Shown here piece after piece: positions 1 through 8,548 of a DNA stretch of 64,000 bases (the stretch's first letter is position 1; each line of letters begins with the position of its first letter). Under the pieces are notes generated by a model. That model saw nothing but the letters and a program-made list of their open reading frames with translations, had not been told where the DNA came from and did not search any database. The DNA is taken from NCBI RefSeq assembly GCF_014639255.1, contig NZ_BMFV01000020.1, forward strand, positions 1 through 64,000, in the 5' to 3' direction. A program made the translations under genes and the position numbers. Source of the stretch: Pullulanibacillus pueri (GTDB taxonomy: Bacteria; Bacillota; Bacilli; Bacillales; Sporolactobacillaceae).

Positions 1-274
1 AACCCCTGTTCCTGCGTCTACTCGTATCGCTTCGTCGTCAGCTTTCTCGGAACAACTCGAAGTTTATTCGTGAAGTAACGCTGGTTGCTGTTCCCGAAGG
101 ACTCTAGTTTAGGCATCCGTGAGTCAGCGGCGCTGAGGAACACACTCTGTATAAGTGTTCCGAATCTCGCGTCTTCCTCTCTAATCCACTTGATATTGAC
201 GAAGCATTTTGGTAAAAAAGCTTTTTAATGCCCAACTGAATAAGGACCAGGCATGCATTTCGCCCGGTTTTTCT
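1..274 (+). repeat. Interspersed long repeat, copy A (left part cut by window)
   Basis: Non-coding. From about base 100 it closely matches 40745-40940: CTCTAGTTTAGGCAT, then GTGAGTCAGCGGCGCTGAGG, then GTGTTCCGAATCTCGCGTC, then a TTTTGGTAAAAAA-CTTTTTAATG block. It ends in a hairpin around GGCATG/CGCCCGG followed by TTTTTCT. The first 100 bases match the 5' part of the 40.5 kb copy only loosely. The end looks like an intrinsic terminator, so it may stop transcription coming from the left. Confidence 0.75.
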
Positions 275-671
275 AAAACGTTTGAATAAAACCTTATAAG
301 GACTACCTTGTCTTCGTCATTACGTCGTGGTGACAACCCCAATATGTGAAGGCATATACTTACACATCAGGCTGTGCTTAGCGAAGCGGTGAAGTGAAAG
401 TCACATTTTCTAATAAAGGGTAAGGGTGGCTTCTAGTATACTTGGTGGGTGATACCTGAACGTTCTGAAACGATTGCACATATTATACAGCGGAAGTCTC
501 AGCGAATTTTGACGTTCGATTTTAGCTGTAATATACTTAGGAAGTGCCTATATGTGCGGCAGACAGGTTTTCTGTATTTTTGGATGACCTTTAATAATAT
601 GAATTTCAATGCGTTGCCATTTAAAATCAGAGTGGCAAATGAGAGTGACTATAGAATGAGGTGAAGGTTCA
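275..671. other. Upstream region of prfA, no gene recognised
   Basis: AT-rich stretch between repeat copy A and prfA. An open frame at 449-664 has no convincing ribosome-binding site, shows no recognisable family and has an unusual composition, so I do not call it. The only clear signal is the GAGGTGAAGG ribosome-binding site at 659-668, which belongs to prfA. A promoter for prfA must lie here, but I could not place one confidently. Confidence 0.5.
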
Positions 672-1745
672 ATGCTTGACCGATTGCAATCTTTAGAGGA
701 TCGTTATGAAAAACTTAACCAACTCCTTTCAGATCCTGAAGTGATTAGTGACCAAAAAAAGCTTCGCGATTACTCCAAGGAGTCATCTGATCTAGAAGAA
801 ACGGTACAAACCTACCGTGAATATAAAACCGCGATGCAAGAACTTGAGGATGCTAAGGCGATGCTTGAAGAAGAAAGCGATGCCGATATGAAAGAGATGA
901 TCCGTGGAGAGATCAACGGATTAGAGAAACACATTGATGAGCTTCAGGAACGGCTAAGAATCCTGCTCATTCCAAAGGATCCTAATGATGACAAGAACGT
1001 CATTGTCGAAATCCGCGGAGCAGCGGGTGGTGATGAAGCTGCGTTATTTGCTGGGGATCTTTATAAAATGTACACCCGATATGCAGAAAACCAAGGGTGG
1101 AAAATCGATGTTATGGAAGCCAGTCAGAGTGAGGTTGGCGGCTATAAAGAAATCATTTTTATGATTAATGGTAAAGGCGCTTATTCTAAACTTAAATATG
1201 AAAATGGCGCTCACCGCGTACAGCGTGTCCCAGAAACGGAGTCTGGTGGCCGGATTCATACGTCGACAGCAACAGTCGCGGTCCTTCCAGAGGCAGAAGA
1301 GGTTGAAATCGAGCTTCATGATAAAGACATTCGCGTGGATACCTTTGCTTCGAGTGGCCCTGGAGGTCAAAGTGTGAATACCACGATGTCCGCAGTGCGG
1401 TTGACTCACCTTCCCACCGGCATCGTCGTTTCTATTCAAGATGAAAAATCACAAATTAAAAACAAAGAAAAGGCAATGAAAGTCTTACGTGCGCGTGTTT
1501 ATGATAAGTTCCAAAAAGAAGCAGAAGCAGAATATGCTGCGAACCGAAGATCAGCCGTCGGTACGGGGGATCGTTCAGAACGTATTCGGACGTACAATTT
1601 CCCTCAAAGCCGTGTAACGGATCACCGTATTGGTTTAACCTTGCAAAAGCTCGACACCATACTTAATGGGAACCTTGATGAAATCATCAATGCATTGATA
1701 GTGGAAGATCAAGCGAAAATGATTGAACAAGCGGAGGCGCTATAA
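672..1745 (+). CDS. prfA: Peptide chain release factor 1 (RF1)
   Basis: Recognises UAA and UAG stop codons in the ribosomal A site and triggers hydrolysis of peptidyl-tRNA. The 357 residues match the usual RF1 length. The helical N-terminal domain spans about residues 1-110. The codon-reading tripeptide is in the P-E-T form at residues 187-189, inside the RVPETESGG context typical of RF1. The universal GGQ motif is at residues 231-233 in [10 protein letters not shown]. Start ATG follows GAGGTGAAGG. The stop overlaps the start of prmC (TAATG), so the two are translationally coupled; PrmC modifies the glutamine of this GGQ. Confidence 0.97.
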   Translation: MLDRLQSLEDRYEKLNQLLSDPEVISDQKKLRDYSKESSDLEETVQTYREYKTAMQELEDAKAMLEEESDADMKEMIRGEINGLEKHIDELQERLRILLIPKDPNDDKNVIVEIRGAAGGDEAALFAGDLYKMYTRYAENQGWKIDVMEASQSEVGGYKEIIFMINGKGAYSKLKYENGAHRVQRVPETESGGRIHTSTATVAVLPEAEEVEIELHDKDIRVDTFASSGPGGQSVNTTMSAVRLTHLPTGIVVSIQDEKSQIKNKEKAMKVLRARVYDKFQKEAEAEYAANRRSAVGTGDRSERIRTYNFPQSRVTDHRIGLTLQKLDTILNGNLDEIINALIVEDQAKMIEQAEAL

Positions 1746-2611
1746 TGGCCATCAAAATCTACGAAGCCCTAAGATGGGCTTCTTCTTTTTTACAGGAGCA
1801 TCATCGTGATGAAAACATTGGTGAACTCCTTCTCTGCCACCGTTTGCAGCTGTCAAGAGCCTCTCTTTTTGCGGAAATGCGCGAATCATTGAAGGCGGAG
1901 GACTGGGACTGGTTACAAAAGCAGATCCACGCCCATGTTACTGGCATGCCTGTTCAGCATATTATAGGTTCAGAATGGTTTTATGGTCGAAAATTCAAAG
2001 TGAATCCATCGGTGCTGATTCCAAGGCCTGAAACAGAGGAACTCGTTCAGGCCATCCTACAGTTAAAAAAGGAGCATTTTGACAAAGGGGCGGTTAGTTA
2101 TTGTGATATTGGTACCGGCAGTGGTGCGATTGCGACAACTTTAGCGCTAGAAGATCCTAAAAGCCACGTGACTGCAGTGGATATATCGCCAGCAGCTTTA
2201 GAGATGGCCAAGGAGAACGCCAAATCCTTAGGGGCAGAAGTTACTTTTGTTGAGGGTGATTTACTGAGCGCGTTTTTGGGGAAAGCGACCTTTGATATTG
2301 TCGTTTCTAATCCTCCTTATATTCCGAGCCGTGAGGTTGATCAATTAGATACTCTGGTCAAAGACCATGAGCCGAGGCTAGCTCTTGATGGCGGGGCGGA
2401 TGGATTGAGTCCCTATCGTTTGATTTGTCAGCAACTGCCACATGTCATGGGTCCAAAAGGGCTTGTCGGATTTGAGATTGGCAGCGGGCAAGGCGCAGCG
2501 GTTGCTGAGCTCTTAGAATCACATTTAGGTGATCGAAATGTAAAGACAATGATCAAACATGACATCAATAAGCATGAAAGAATGGTCTTTGCTGTTTTTG
2601 GGAAAAAATAA
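1745..2611 (+). CDS. prmC: Release factor glutamine N5-methyltransferase
   Basis: Methylates the glutamine of the GGQ motif of release factors with S-adenosylmethionine, raising termination efficiency. The 288-residue protein has a helical N-terminal substrate-binding region (about 1-85), the SAM-binding glycine motif in DIGTGSGAIA near residue 121, and the substrate-glutamine motif NPPY in VVSNPPYIP near residue 190. Both motifs are diagnostic for the PrmC/HemK family. Its start shares one base with the prfA stop, giving the standard prfA-prmC pair. No clear terminator follows; a degenerate repeat region begins a few bases downstream. Confidence 0.96.
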   Translation: MAIKIYEALRWASSFLQEHHRDENIGELLLCHRLQLSRASLFAEMRESLKAEDWDWLQKQIHAHVTGMPVQHIIGSEWFYGRKFKVNPSVLIPRPETEELVQAILQLKKEHFDKGAVSYCDIGTGSGAIATTLALEDPKSHVTAVDISPAALEMAKENAKSLGAEVTFVEGDLLSAFLGKATFDIVVSNPPYIPSREVDQLDTLVKDHEPRLALDGGADGLSPYRLICQQLPHVMGPKGLVGFEIGSGQGAAVAELLESHLGDRNVKTMIKHDINKHERMVFAVFGKK

Positions 2612-2616
2612 AATGA

Positions 2617-2860
2617 CGCACGAAAAGTAGAGTGGCCGCGCACAAAAAGAGGGCTTATGCGCCTGAAACGGCGGCGCGGCGCACAAAATGCCCACGAAAG
2701 GGATACTATGATGCACGAATTGTGGTTCCGCGCGCACGAAACAGTGGGGATCCGCACAAATCACGACCGAAAACAAAGTGGTCGTGCTCAAAACGAAGCC
2801 CTTTACGCACAAAACAACTGCGTGCTCAGCCCAAAATCGCACCACGCTGGCAAAACCGCA
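2617..2860. repeat. Degenerate short-unit array (CACAAAA family), array 1
   Basis: Fills most of the 377-bp gap between prmC and spoIIR. Imperfect units of roughly 20-30 bases recur, each with a core like CNCACAAAA or GCACGAAA flanked by GC-rich words such as GCGGCGCGGCG and GTGGTCGTGC. Several overlapping open frames cross it on both strands, but all have low-complexity composition and none has a ribosome-binding site, so they are by-products of the repeat. Related arrays occur at six other gaps in the window. Confidence 0.6.
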
Positions 2861-2988
2861 ACCAACTCAAGTAAAGTATTTAACAGATTGCTAGTTTTGT
2901 CGAACGGTTTTTAGAGAAATTTTTGATTGCTAATGTTTAAGATTTGTGATCCCGTCCATACTGAAGTACCAAGAAAGGCGGGAGAACA

Positions 2989-3723
2989 ATGAAACGAAAA
3001 ATGATTCTAGCATTTATACTTCTTTTATTTATTTTAGTTGTTATTATGGAAACTCAAACAAGGCTATCAAATGCCAAAGAAAGTGCCAATCCTATTCCTG
3101 AGGACGCCATCCGTCTTCGGATTTTAGCCAATAGTAATTCAGCGGCAGATCAATCAGTAAAAAGACAAATTAGAGATGCTGTAAACGCAGATGTTGAAGG
3201 CTGGGTCCAACATCTCAAAACAGCCAAACAGGCGAAACGTGTGATTCGTGACCATCTTGATGAAGTGCAAGATACAGTAGCTACAAAACTAGCAAAAATG
3301 GGTCTTGATGAATCCTTTACGGTTAAATTAGGTCAAGCTGATTTTCCGACTAAAATGTACGGTGGTTATGTCTATCCTGCTGGGAAATATGAAGCTTTAG
3401 TGATTACCTTAGGTCAAGGTGTTGGCGCCAATTGGTGGTGCGTGTTGTTTCCACCTCTCTGTTTTTTAGATTTCTCAAATGGTGATGCCGTAAAGACAGA
3501 TGATGAAACCCATAAAGCAGAAAAGCAAGCAGAGCCTAAAAAAGTAATGGATACGGGGAAACAACATAAAAAAGTAGAGGATGCTGGAAACCAACATCAA
3601 ACAGATAAAGTGACTCAAAAAGTAACGGATAAGAACGAAGAAGAAAGTGACAAGCCTGAGGTTAAATTCTTCCTTGTCGATCTTTTTGAAGGCATTGGCA
3701 ACTTTTTCTCAAAACTTTTTTAA
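2989..3723 (+). CDS. spoIIR: Stage II sporulation protein R, forespore-to-mother-cell signal
   Basis: SpoIIR is made in the forespore under sigma-F, secreted into the intermembrane space, and triggers SpoIIGA to process pro-sigma-E in the mother cell. The 244-residue protein has an N-terminal hydrophobic segment (about 5-22), then the family core with PEDAIRLRILANSNS (about 37-51), IRDAVNADV, and the WWCVLFPPLCFLDFS block (about 148-162). After the core is an unusual charged Lys/Glu/Gln-rich stretch of about 55 residues and a hydrophobic end (FFLVDLFEGIGNFFSKLF). The start follows GGCGGGAG. The position after prmC is as in Bacillus. The charged tail looks like a lineage-specific insertion. 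Confidence 0.95.
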   Translation: MKRKMILAFILLLFILVVIMETQTRLSNAKESANPIPEDAIRLRILANSNSAADQSVKRQIRDAVNADVEGWVQHLKTAKQAKRVIRDHLDEVQDTVATKLAKMGLDESFTVKLGQADFPTKMYGGYVYPAGKYEALVITLGQGVGANWWCVLFPPLCFLDFSNGDAVKTDDETHKAEKQAEPKKVMDTGKQHKKVEDAGNQHQTDKVTQKVTDKNEEESDKPEVKFFLVDLFEGIGNFFSKLF

Positions 3724-3830
3724 CTGAAACTTTTAACAAGGGTTGGTAGCATTAAAGGTGATTACAAGATCAAAGTTTAGGAAAAAAGGGTCTAAGACTT
3801 TAATTTAACGAATCAGTAAGTATACATTCT

Positions 3831-3965
3831 GGTTATCAGAAACGGTGTGGATTTCCGCTTTAGAACGCTCGCTTCAATCGACCTGTGTGGATGATGCATT
3901 TTGGTATTAAGAAATTTCTCAGTCCTTTTAAGGAATGGGCATGCTTTCGCCCGGTTTTTCTTAAA
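3831..3965 (+). repeat. Interspersed long repeat, copy B (internally deleted)
   Basis: Begins with a GTGTGGATTTCCGCTTTAGA block matching the 5' part of the 40.5 kb copy (GTGTGGATTTACGCTTCAGA) with AACGCTCGCTT after it. It then jumps to the 3' part: GCATTTTGGTATTAAGAAATTT and the hairpin GGGCATGCTTTCGCCC with GGTTTTTCTTA. The roughly 250 bp in between, present in the copies at 25.2 and 40.5 kb, is missing. It lies in the spoIIR-ywlB gap, where the hairpin could terminate spoIIR transcription. The rest of the 3724-4178 gap holds only the two DnaA boxes listed next. Confidence 0.7.
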
Positions 3966-4054
3966 TTGTAGAGCAAGTGGTCGCGGGAAAGCGCTCTTTG
4001 CTGGTAAAGTGGAGCACTTTTATAAAGAAGTTATCCTCATTCAAAGTCCATGGT

Positions 4055-4085
4055 TGTGGATAAACCTTGTTGATGATGTGGATAA
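4055..4085 (-). promoter_or_regulatory. Two consensus DnaA boxes
   Basis: TGTGGATAA occurs at 4055-4063 and 4077-4085, each the exact reverse complement of the consensus TTATCCACA. They lie about 100 bp upstream of ywlB and 550 bp before the four-box group in front of ywlC. Confidence 0.7.
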
Positions 4086-4178
4086 ACCATTCCTATCACA
4101 TTTCTATTAAGAATCACGTCTATTTATCAAATCCATTTCATAGATTGGTTAGAAATGATAGATTAGAGGAGGATGACG

Positions 4179-4619
4179 ATGATTCGCGAAATTATTGAGG
4201 TGGATGCTAAATATAGGGAACAAATCAAAAGGTTTATTCACAAGGTAGGGTTAGTGTGGACACCAGAGTGTGAGGATGCCCAGTTCCTTGTTATGGATAA
4301 TAAAGGGGTTTGGGCCGCAGTTATAGGCATTGCTAAAAACCATACACACGCGATCTTGCGTACGATGGTGCTGGATCCCAAACAATGTGACGGCGACGAT
4401 TTGATGCGGTTGCTAACAGCTGCAATTGCCAAGGCAGAAAGCCTGCATGCAGAAGGTCTCTATTTTCTGACGATGGCTTCAGCTGATCTCTTTGAGCCGC
4501 TAGGATTTGTAGAGATTCCCTTTACGGAACTTCCTAATGAACTTCAAAAGGATCCTTTATTTACGAAAGAAAAAAGCAACTCAGCCCGTGTGATGCAGTA
4601 TACGATTGAAAGTGACTAA
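4179..4619 (+). CDS. ywlB: GNAT-family N-acetyltransferase, YwlB-like
   Basis: A 146-residue protein with the size and pattern of a Gcn5-related acetyltransferase. There is an N-terminal substrate strand-helix, a central region (LRTMVLDPKQCDGDDLMRLL, about residues 65-85) where acetyl-CoA normally binds, and a C-terminal ADLFEPLGFVEIP segment typical of the GNAT end (LYxxxGF-like). It sits between spoIIR and ywlC exactly where Bacillus subtilis has ywlB, which supports orthology. The substrate is unknown. A longer frame opens at 4173, but GAGGAGG directly abuts that ATG; the ATG at 4179 has proper six-base spacing. Confidence 0.82.
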   Translation: MIREIIEVDAKYREQIKRFIHKVGLVWTPECEDAQFLVMDNKGVWAAVIGIAKNHTHAILRTMVLDPKQCDGDDLMRLLTAAIAKAESLHAEGLYFLTMASADLFEPLGFVEIPFTELPNELQKDPLFTKEKSNSARVMQYTIESD

Positions 4620-4627
4620 TAATGAAC

Positions 4628-4677
4628 TTATTCACAACTTATTCACAGAGTTGTGGATAAAACGATGTTTATCCACA
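4628..4677. promoter_or_regulatory. DnaA-box cluster upstream of ywlC
   Basis: Four boxes in 50 bp: TTATTCACA at 4628-4636 and 4639-4647 (one mismatch each, 11 bp apart), TGTGGATAA at 4652-4660 and TTATCCACA at 4669-4677 (both perfect, opposite strands). Bacillus subtilis has one of its oriC-proximal DnaA-box clusters in the ywlC promoter, so position and sequence agree. Placing the ywlC start at 4707 keeps the boxes outside the coding sequence. Confidence 0.85.
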
Positions 4678-4706
4678 GGTTTGAGGGAAAGAACGGAGTA
4701 ATGGAC

Positions 4707-5744
4707 ATGTACGAGACAAAACGCTGGAATGTACAAGCGGTCGATCAGGCCACTAAAAAAGCAGACATAAAGGCGGCGGCGGCACTTATCCAAGACAATG
4801 AGACCGTCGCTTTTCCGACAGAAACAGTCTATGGTTTAGGTGCAAACGCATTATCAGATGAAGCGATTGCTAAAATCTTTGCAGCGAAGGGGCGCCCAAG
4901 TGACAATCCTTTAATTGTGCATATCGCTGAACGTCAGCAATTACATCAAGTGGCGAAGACGATCCCCCCGATAGCCCAGCGGATTATGGATGCTTTTTGG
5001 CCAGGGCCTATTACCGTCATTGTACCGGCAGCGCCAGAAATTGCCCAAAAAGTCACTGCGGGATTAGACACAGTGGGTGTCCGCATGCCTGCTCACCCCA
5101 TAGCGCTCGATCTTCTCAAATATGCGGGTGTCCCTGTGGCGGCCCCTTCAGCTAACCGCTCTGGAAAACCTAGCCCTACCTCCGCTGATCATGTTGCTTA
5201 TGATCTCAATGGTCGTATAGCGGGAATATTGGATGGTGGGGTTACCGGTGTAGGTGTCGAGTCTACCGTGGTGGATACTACAGGAGAAAAAGCCGTATTG
5301 CTGCGTCCAGGCGGTATTTCTCGGGAACAACTCATTGAACTTTTAGGAGCATTAGAAGAAGATCCTACCCTTGGGCAATCGGATGCAGCGCCGCGATCCC
5401 CAGGAATGAAGTACCGGCATTATGCGCCAGAAGCACCGGTTTACCTCGTGAAGGATCCAGAGAAACGTCTTCCCTCTTTTATAAAGAAGGAGAAACAGAC
5501 TGGGAAGCATGTGGGTGTCATCGCAACCGAAGAACATTTGGAGGCTTATAGAGAGGCTGATGTCATCACTGCTATGGGATCAGTAAAAGACCTCACGAGT
5601 GTAGCACAAAGACTTTATGATGCATTGCGGAAAATGGATCAGGCGGAAGTCGATGTGATCTTCTGTGAAACCTTTTCATCAGAAGGCATTGGCCTTGCTA
5701 TAATGAATCGATTAAAAAAGGCGGCGAACGGACGCATCCTTTAA
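4707..5744 (+). CDS. ywlC: L-threonylcarbamoyladenylate synthase (TsaC/Sua5 type)
   Basis: Makes threonylcarbamoyl-AMP from threonine, bicarbonate and ATP, the first step of t6A37 modification of ANN-decoding tRNAs. About 345 residues, the two-domain Sua5 form. The YrdC domain carries AFPTETVYGLGANA (about 40-53), KGRPSDNPLIVHI and the APSANRSGKPSPT motif (about 148-160). A linker, SPGMKYRHYAP, leads into the C-terminal Sua5 domain. The longest frame starts at 4653, but that start lies in DnaA boxes and has no ribosome-binding site. GGAG at 4695-4698 serves ATG 4707 and gives the length of the Bacillus protein. Confidence 0.95.
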   Translation: MYETKRWNVQAVDQATKKADIKAAAALIQDNETVAFPTETVYGLGANALSDEAIAKIFAAKGRPSDNPLIVHIAERQQLHQVAKTIPPIAQRIMDAFWPGPITVIVPAAPEIAQKVTAGLDTVGVRMPAHPIALDLLKYAGVPVAAPSANRSGKPSPTSADHVAYDLNGRIAGILDGGVTGVGVESTVVDTTGEKAVLLRPGGISREQLIELLGALEEDPTLGQSDAAPRSPGMKYRHYAPEAPVYLVKDPEKRLPSFIKKEKQTGKHVGVIATEEHLEAYREADVITAMGSVKDLTSVAQRLYDALRKMDQAEVDVIFCETFSSEGIGLAIMNRLKKAANGRIL

Positions 5745-5871
5745 TGGCCCGTTTTGAGGCATTCTCGAAGGCTCTTGACCGTCTGGGCATATGGACAAAT
5801 ATTTAAGGCTTGACTTCTAAATCGCTTCGGACATGCATAGGATGGCTTTAGGCATGTAAGGAGGCGAACCA

Positions 5872-6432
5872 GTGGATACAGTTGCTGTAATGAAATCATT
5901 AGTGGCATTATTTATGATGGCAATTGCTTTAGGGATGGATGCCTTTTCGGTAGGTATGGGGATGGGGATGATATCTCTAAGGCTTCGACAAATTTTTAAA
6001 ATTGGACTGACCATTGGGGTCTTTCATGTCATCATGCCATTAGCCGGAATGTTCATTGGGGTGATCCTCTCCGCACATTTTGGTAAGGTGGCATTATTTG
6101 CTGGCGGCGTTCTACTTATTTTACTCGGAGCACAAATGATCTTTTTTTCTTTTCAAAAGGAAGCAGGTCCCATTGTCCAGCCTATTGGTTTAGGGCTCAT
6201 TATATTTGCGGTGAGTGTGAGCCTTGACAGTTTTTCAGTGGGCTTAAGTCTTGGGATATATGGCGCAAGAGTTTGGGCTACTGTTGTAATGTTTGGTGCT
6301 GTGAGCATGGTGATGACATGGCTGGGATTATTATTAGGTCGTAAATTTCAAAAACTTTTCGGGTCATATAGTGAGGTTTTAGGTGGTTGTATTCTTTTTG
6401 CTTTTGGGATTAAACTATTACTGAGTATGTAA
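5872..6432 (+). CDS. mntP: Manganese efflux pump MntP
   Basis: Exports excess Mn(II) across the cytoplasmic membrane. The 186-residue protein is almost wholly hydrophobic with about six membrane segments. Two internally repeated metal-site motifs are visible: [14 protein letters not shown] (about residues 19-32) and [12 protein letters not shown] (about 116-127), whose aspartates are the conserved residues of the family (formerly YebN/YwlD). GTG start with AAGGAGG ahead. In Bacillus the gene (ywlD) also follows ywlC. I looked for a yybP-ykoY manganese riboswitch in the 127-bp leader and saw none. Confidence 0.94.
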   Translation: MDTVAVMKSLVALFMMAIALGMDAFSVGMGMGMISLRLRQIFKIGLTIGVFHVIMPLAGMFIGVILSAHFGKVALFAGGVLLILLGAQMIFFSFQKEAGPIVQPIGLGLIIFAVSVSLDSFSVGLSLGIYGARVWATVVMFGAVSMVMTWLGLLLGRKFQKLFGSYSEVLGGCILFAFGIKLLLSM

Positions 6433-6450
6433 AAGAACAATTCAAAAAAT

Positions 6451-6474
6451 AAGCGCCTTTTATGGGCGTTTTTT
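6451..6474 (+). terminator. Intrinsic terminator of mntP
   Basis: Stem AAGCGCC (6451-6457) pairs with GGCGTTT (6465-6471) around a seven-base loop, and the run of T continues to 6474. Confidence 0.75.
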
Positions 6475-6836
6475 AAATGGATTCTCCTAAAGGAAGGATC
6501 GTCTGCATTCCAGCGGAGTCAATGAAAATTGTCGGAAAGTTATCGTGTTAAATTCTAGTGAAGAGGCTTTTATAGACCTCTAATATGTGATATAAATAGT
6601 TCTAAAAGAAGGACTGCCAAAAGGCAGAAGCTCTTAGGATATGGACAGTTGACAGTGTGATAAGGACAGTATGTTTTTAACATTGAATGCTCATCCAAAG
6701 AGTGGCTAATTCTTCTTTTAAACACAAATAGGGCGACACTTACATATCTCTTGTTTAATAGGTTTAATCTATATCTAAGATGAGGATAAGGGAAACCAGT
6801 TAAAGTTCTATTTGTTTTACGTTGGGGTGATGAACA
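6475..6836. other. Gap between mntP and ywlE, no gene seen
   Basis: AT-rich and without an open frame having a credible start. It contains a small hairpin (AGAGGCTTTTATAGACCTCT near 6565) and words rich in GGACAG, but nothing I can assign. The ywlE promoter presumably lies in its last 100 bases. Confidence 0.4.
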
Positions 6837-7427
6837 ATGAAAAAGGTGCTGTTTATATGTACTGGGAATACATGCAGAAGCCCAATGGCGGAAGCAATAT
6901 TGAAACAGCGGGCGGGTGATCAGTATGAAGTGAAATCAGCGGGTCTTTTTGCCCAAAGAGGTCAATCTGCTCATCCAAATGCGATGAAAGTACTAGCAGA
7001 TCACGGCATTACTCACCATCACACCTCTCAACCCTTGACCAAGGATTTAGTGGATTGGGCAGACGTTATTTTCACTATGACAGAAGGACATAAAAACGCC
7101 TTAATACAGCAGTTTCCTGAAGCGATTCAAAAAACGGCTACTTTAAAAGGATATGTCAGTGCTGATGAGGATTGGAAACTTTGGAAAGAAGCGATGGCGG
7201 AGTATCAAATGAAGAAGGCGATATATACAAACGAAAAGGACAAGGCAAAAACAAGTGAGCTTGAACAAGAGTTATGGGAGGCTGAAGCACGGATCCATAC
7301 TTTAGAGTACACAACAAACAGTATAGATATAGAGGACCCCTTTGGCGGGTCGGAAGAAGTATATCAAGAGGTTTTTGAAGAATTGCAAGCACTCATAGAT
7401 CAATTTATAAAAAAAGATGGGGAATAA
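6837..7427 (+). CDS. ywlE: Protein-arginine phosphatase YwlE (LMW-PTP fold) with an insertion
   Basis: Removes phosphate from phosphoarginine in proteins, reversing McsB. The N-terminal phosphate loop CTGNTCRS has nucleophile Cys8 and Arg14, and Thr12 is at the position that selects phosphoarginine in the Bacillus enzyme. The general acid is Asp167 in EDPFGGS. The protein has 196 residues against about 150 for the family. The extra length is a Lys/Glu-rich, probably coiled-coil segment (about residues 110-155) just before the catalytic Asp loop. Position after mntP fits the Bacillus order, but rpiB, which normally follows, is absent here. Confidence 0.92.
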   Translation: MKKVLFICTGNTCRSPMAEAILKQRAGDQYEVKSAGLFAQRGQSAHPNAMKVLADHGITHHHTSQPLTKDLVDWADVIFTMTEGHKNALIQQFPEAIQKTATLKGYVSADEDWKLWKEAMAEYQMKKAIYTNEKDKAKTSELEQELWEAEARIHTLEYTTNSIDIEDPFGGSEEVYQEVFEELQALIDQFIKKDGE

Positions 7428-7614
7428 TCTAACGGATTTTAAGGAAATATGTCTAATCTTTCCCGGGAAATATCGAAATCTGACTGGGAAAATGGCGAAA
7501 GGTTAAGAAGTCTGTTGAAGTTTGAAGAGCGATGAGACCAAGAAAGAATCAGAAATCCTAGGGAATGACCTTAAATTTTTGATATTTTTTACGACATAGA
7601 AAGGAAGGCAAGTA

Positions 7615-8187
7615 GTGATGGATGAGCTTAACGGTATCAGCCAACAAGTCAATCAAGTTTTGGAGGCTTTACAAGATGCCATGCCACTGACAAGTAAACA
7701 TATCCTTGTGATCGGTGCAAGTACGAGTGAGGTTATTGGTGAACATATTGGTTCTGCAGGAACAGTTGAGGTAGCTAACGCTATTTATCAAGCTTTAAAT
7801 GAATTTCAACAAAAGACGGGTGTTCAGTTAGCTTTTCAGTGCTGCGAACATTTAAATCGCGCCCTAGTGGTCGAAGCGGAGACGGCTGAACAGAAGCATT
7901 TGAGTGAAGTCACAGTGGTTCCTGTACGCTCTGCAGGAGGGGCGATGGCAGCGTTAGCTTATCAAAAAATGAACCATCCTGTTGTAGTAGAAGAGATTCA
8001 AGCAGATGCCGGAATCGATATCGGAGACACATTTATTGGTATGCATCTTAAGGCAGTCGTTGTTCCGTTGCGTTGTGCGATCAAGGAAATTGGCAATGCT
8101 CATGTCACTTTCGCCCGGACGCGCCCAAAATTAATTGGTGGTGAACGAGCGGTTTATCCAGAAAAGGAAAAAGTTAATCATTTTTAG
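7615..8187 (+). CDS. ywlG: YwlG, UPF0340/TIGR01440 family protein
   Basis: Conserved cytoplasmic protein of unknown biochemical function. The 190 residues match the family length. Recognisable stretches include GASTSEVIGEHIGSAG (about residues 34-49), FQCCEHLNRALVVE (about 79-92), the glycine/alanine-rich RSAGGAMAALAY, and the end motif TRPKLIGGERAVYP. Start is GTG 7615 or ATG 7618, both at workable distance from AAGGAAGG (7601-7608). In Bacillus it lies between rpiB and glyA; here the riboswitch-controlled metI separates it from glyA. Confidence 0.9.
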   Translation: MMDELNGISQQVNQVLEALQDAMPLTSKHILVIGASTSEVIGEHIGSAGTVEVANAIYQALNEFQQKTGVQLAFQCCEHLNRALVVEAETAEQKHLSEVTVVPVRSAGGAMAALAYQKMNHPVVVEEIQADAGIDIGDTFIGMHLKAVVVPLRCAIKEIGNAHVTFARTRPKLIGGERAVYPEKEKVNHF

Positions 8188-8223
8188 AAATAAACATCAA
8201 AAAGGGGAAAAGTTAAAAATAGA

Positions 8224-8252
8224 TTGACTTTTGAGTCTTAGATTGATAAAAT
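8224..8252 (+). promoter_or_regulatory. Sigma-A promoter of the metI riboswitch transcript
   Basis: TTGACT (8224-8229), 17-base spacer, TAAAAT (8247-8252), about 30 bp before the SAM riboswitch. Confidence 0.7.
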
Positions 8253-8284
8253 CCAAGGCATAATAACCAATTCCATAAGTGTTT

Positions 8285-8430
8285 TCTTATCAAGAGAGGT
8301 GGAGGGACTGGCCCTGTGAAGCCCGGCAACCTGCTATATAAGCAAGGTGCCAATTCCTACAAAGGCACAAACTTTGTAAGATAAGAGTCTTTATGCAGAC
8401 CTCTCTTTTTATGAGTGGTCTGCTTTTGCG
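8285..8430 (+). ncRNA. SAM-I (S-box) riboswitch with terminator
   Basis: P1 is TCTTATC (8285-8291) pairing with GATAAGA near 8380. The S-box signature follows: AAGAGAGGTGGAGGGAC, TGGCCC, then GAAGCCCGGCAACC. The expression platform has a terminator, GCAGACC (8395-8401) with GGTCTGC (8417-8423) and TTTT. A competing antiterminator can form between GAGTCT (around 8384) and AGACCTC (8398-8404). By family knowledge, SAM binding stabilises P1 and favours termination, switching off metI when methionine is plentiful. Confidence 0.95.
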
Positions 8431-8548
8431 TTACAGGCTTATGTTTACACCCACGCCCTATTTTGGGGATGACAGCCGATAAGATAAGTGCGACCGATGG
8501 AGAGACAGGTTAAAAAGAAAATCAAAGTATTTAATGGGGTGGATGAGT

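Noticed and set aside
449..664. 71-codon frame upstream of prfA
   Set aside because: No ribosome-binding site, no recognisable family and biased composition; more likely leader sequence.
2428..2914. Several overlapping frames in both directions after prmC
   Set aside because: They overlap prmC or lie in the degenerate array, have repetitive Arg/Lys/Pro-rich translations and lack ribosome-binding sites.
5745..5871. yybP-ykoY manganese riboswitch before mntP
   Set aside because: The characteristic paired internal-loop sequences are not visible in the 127-bp leader.
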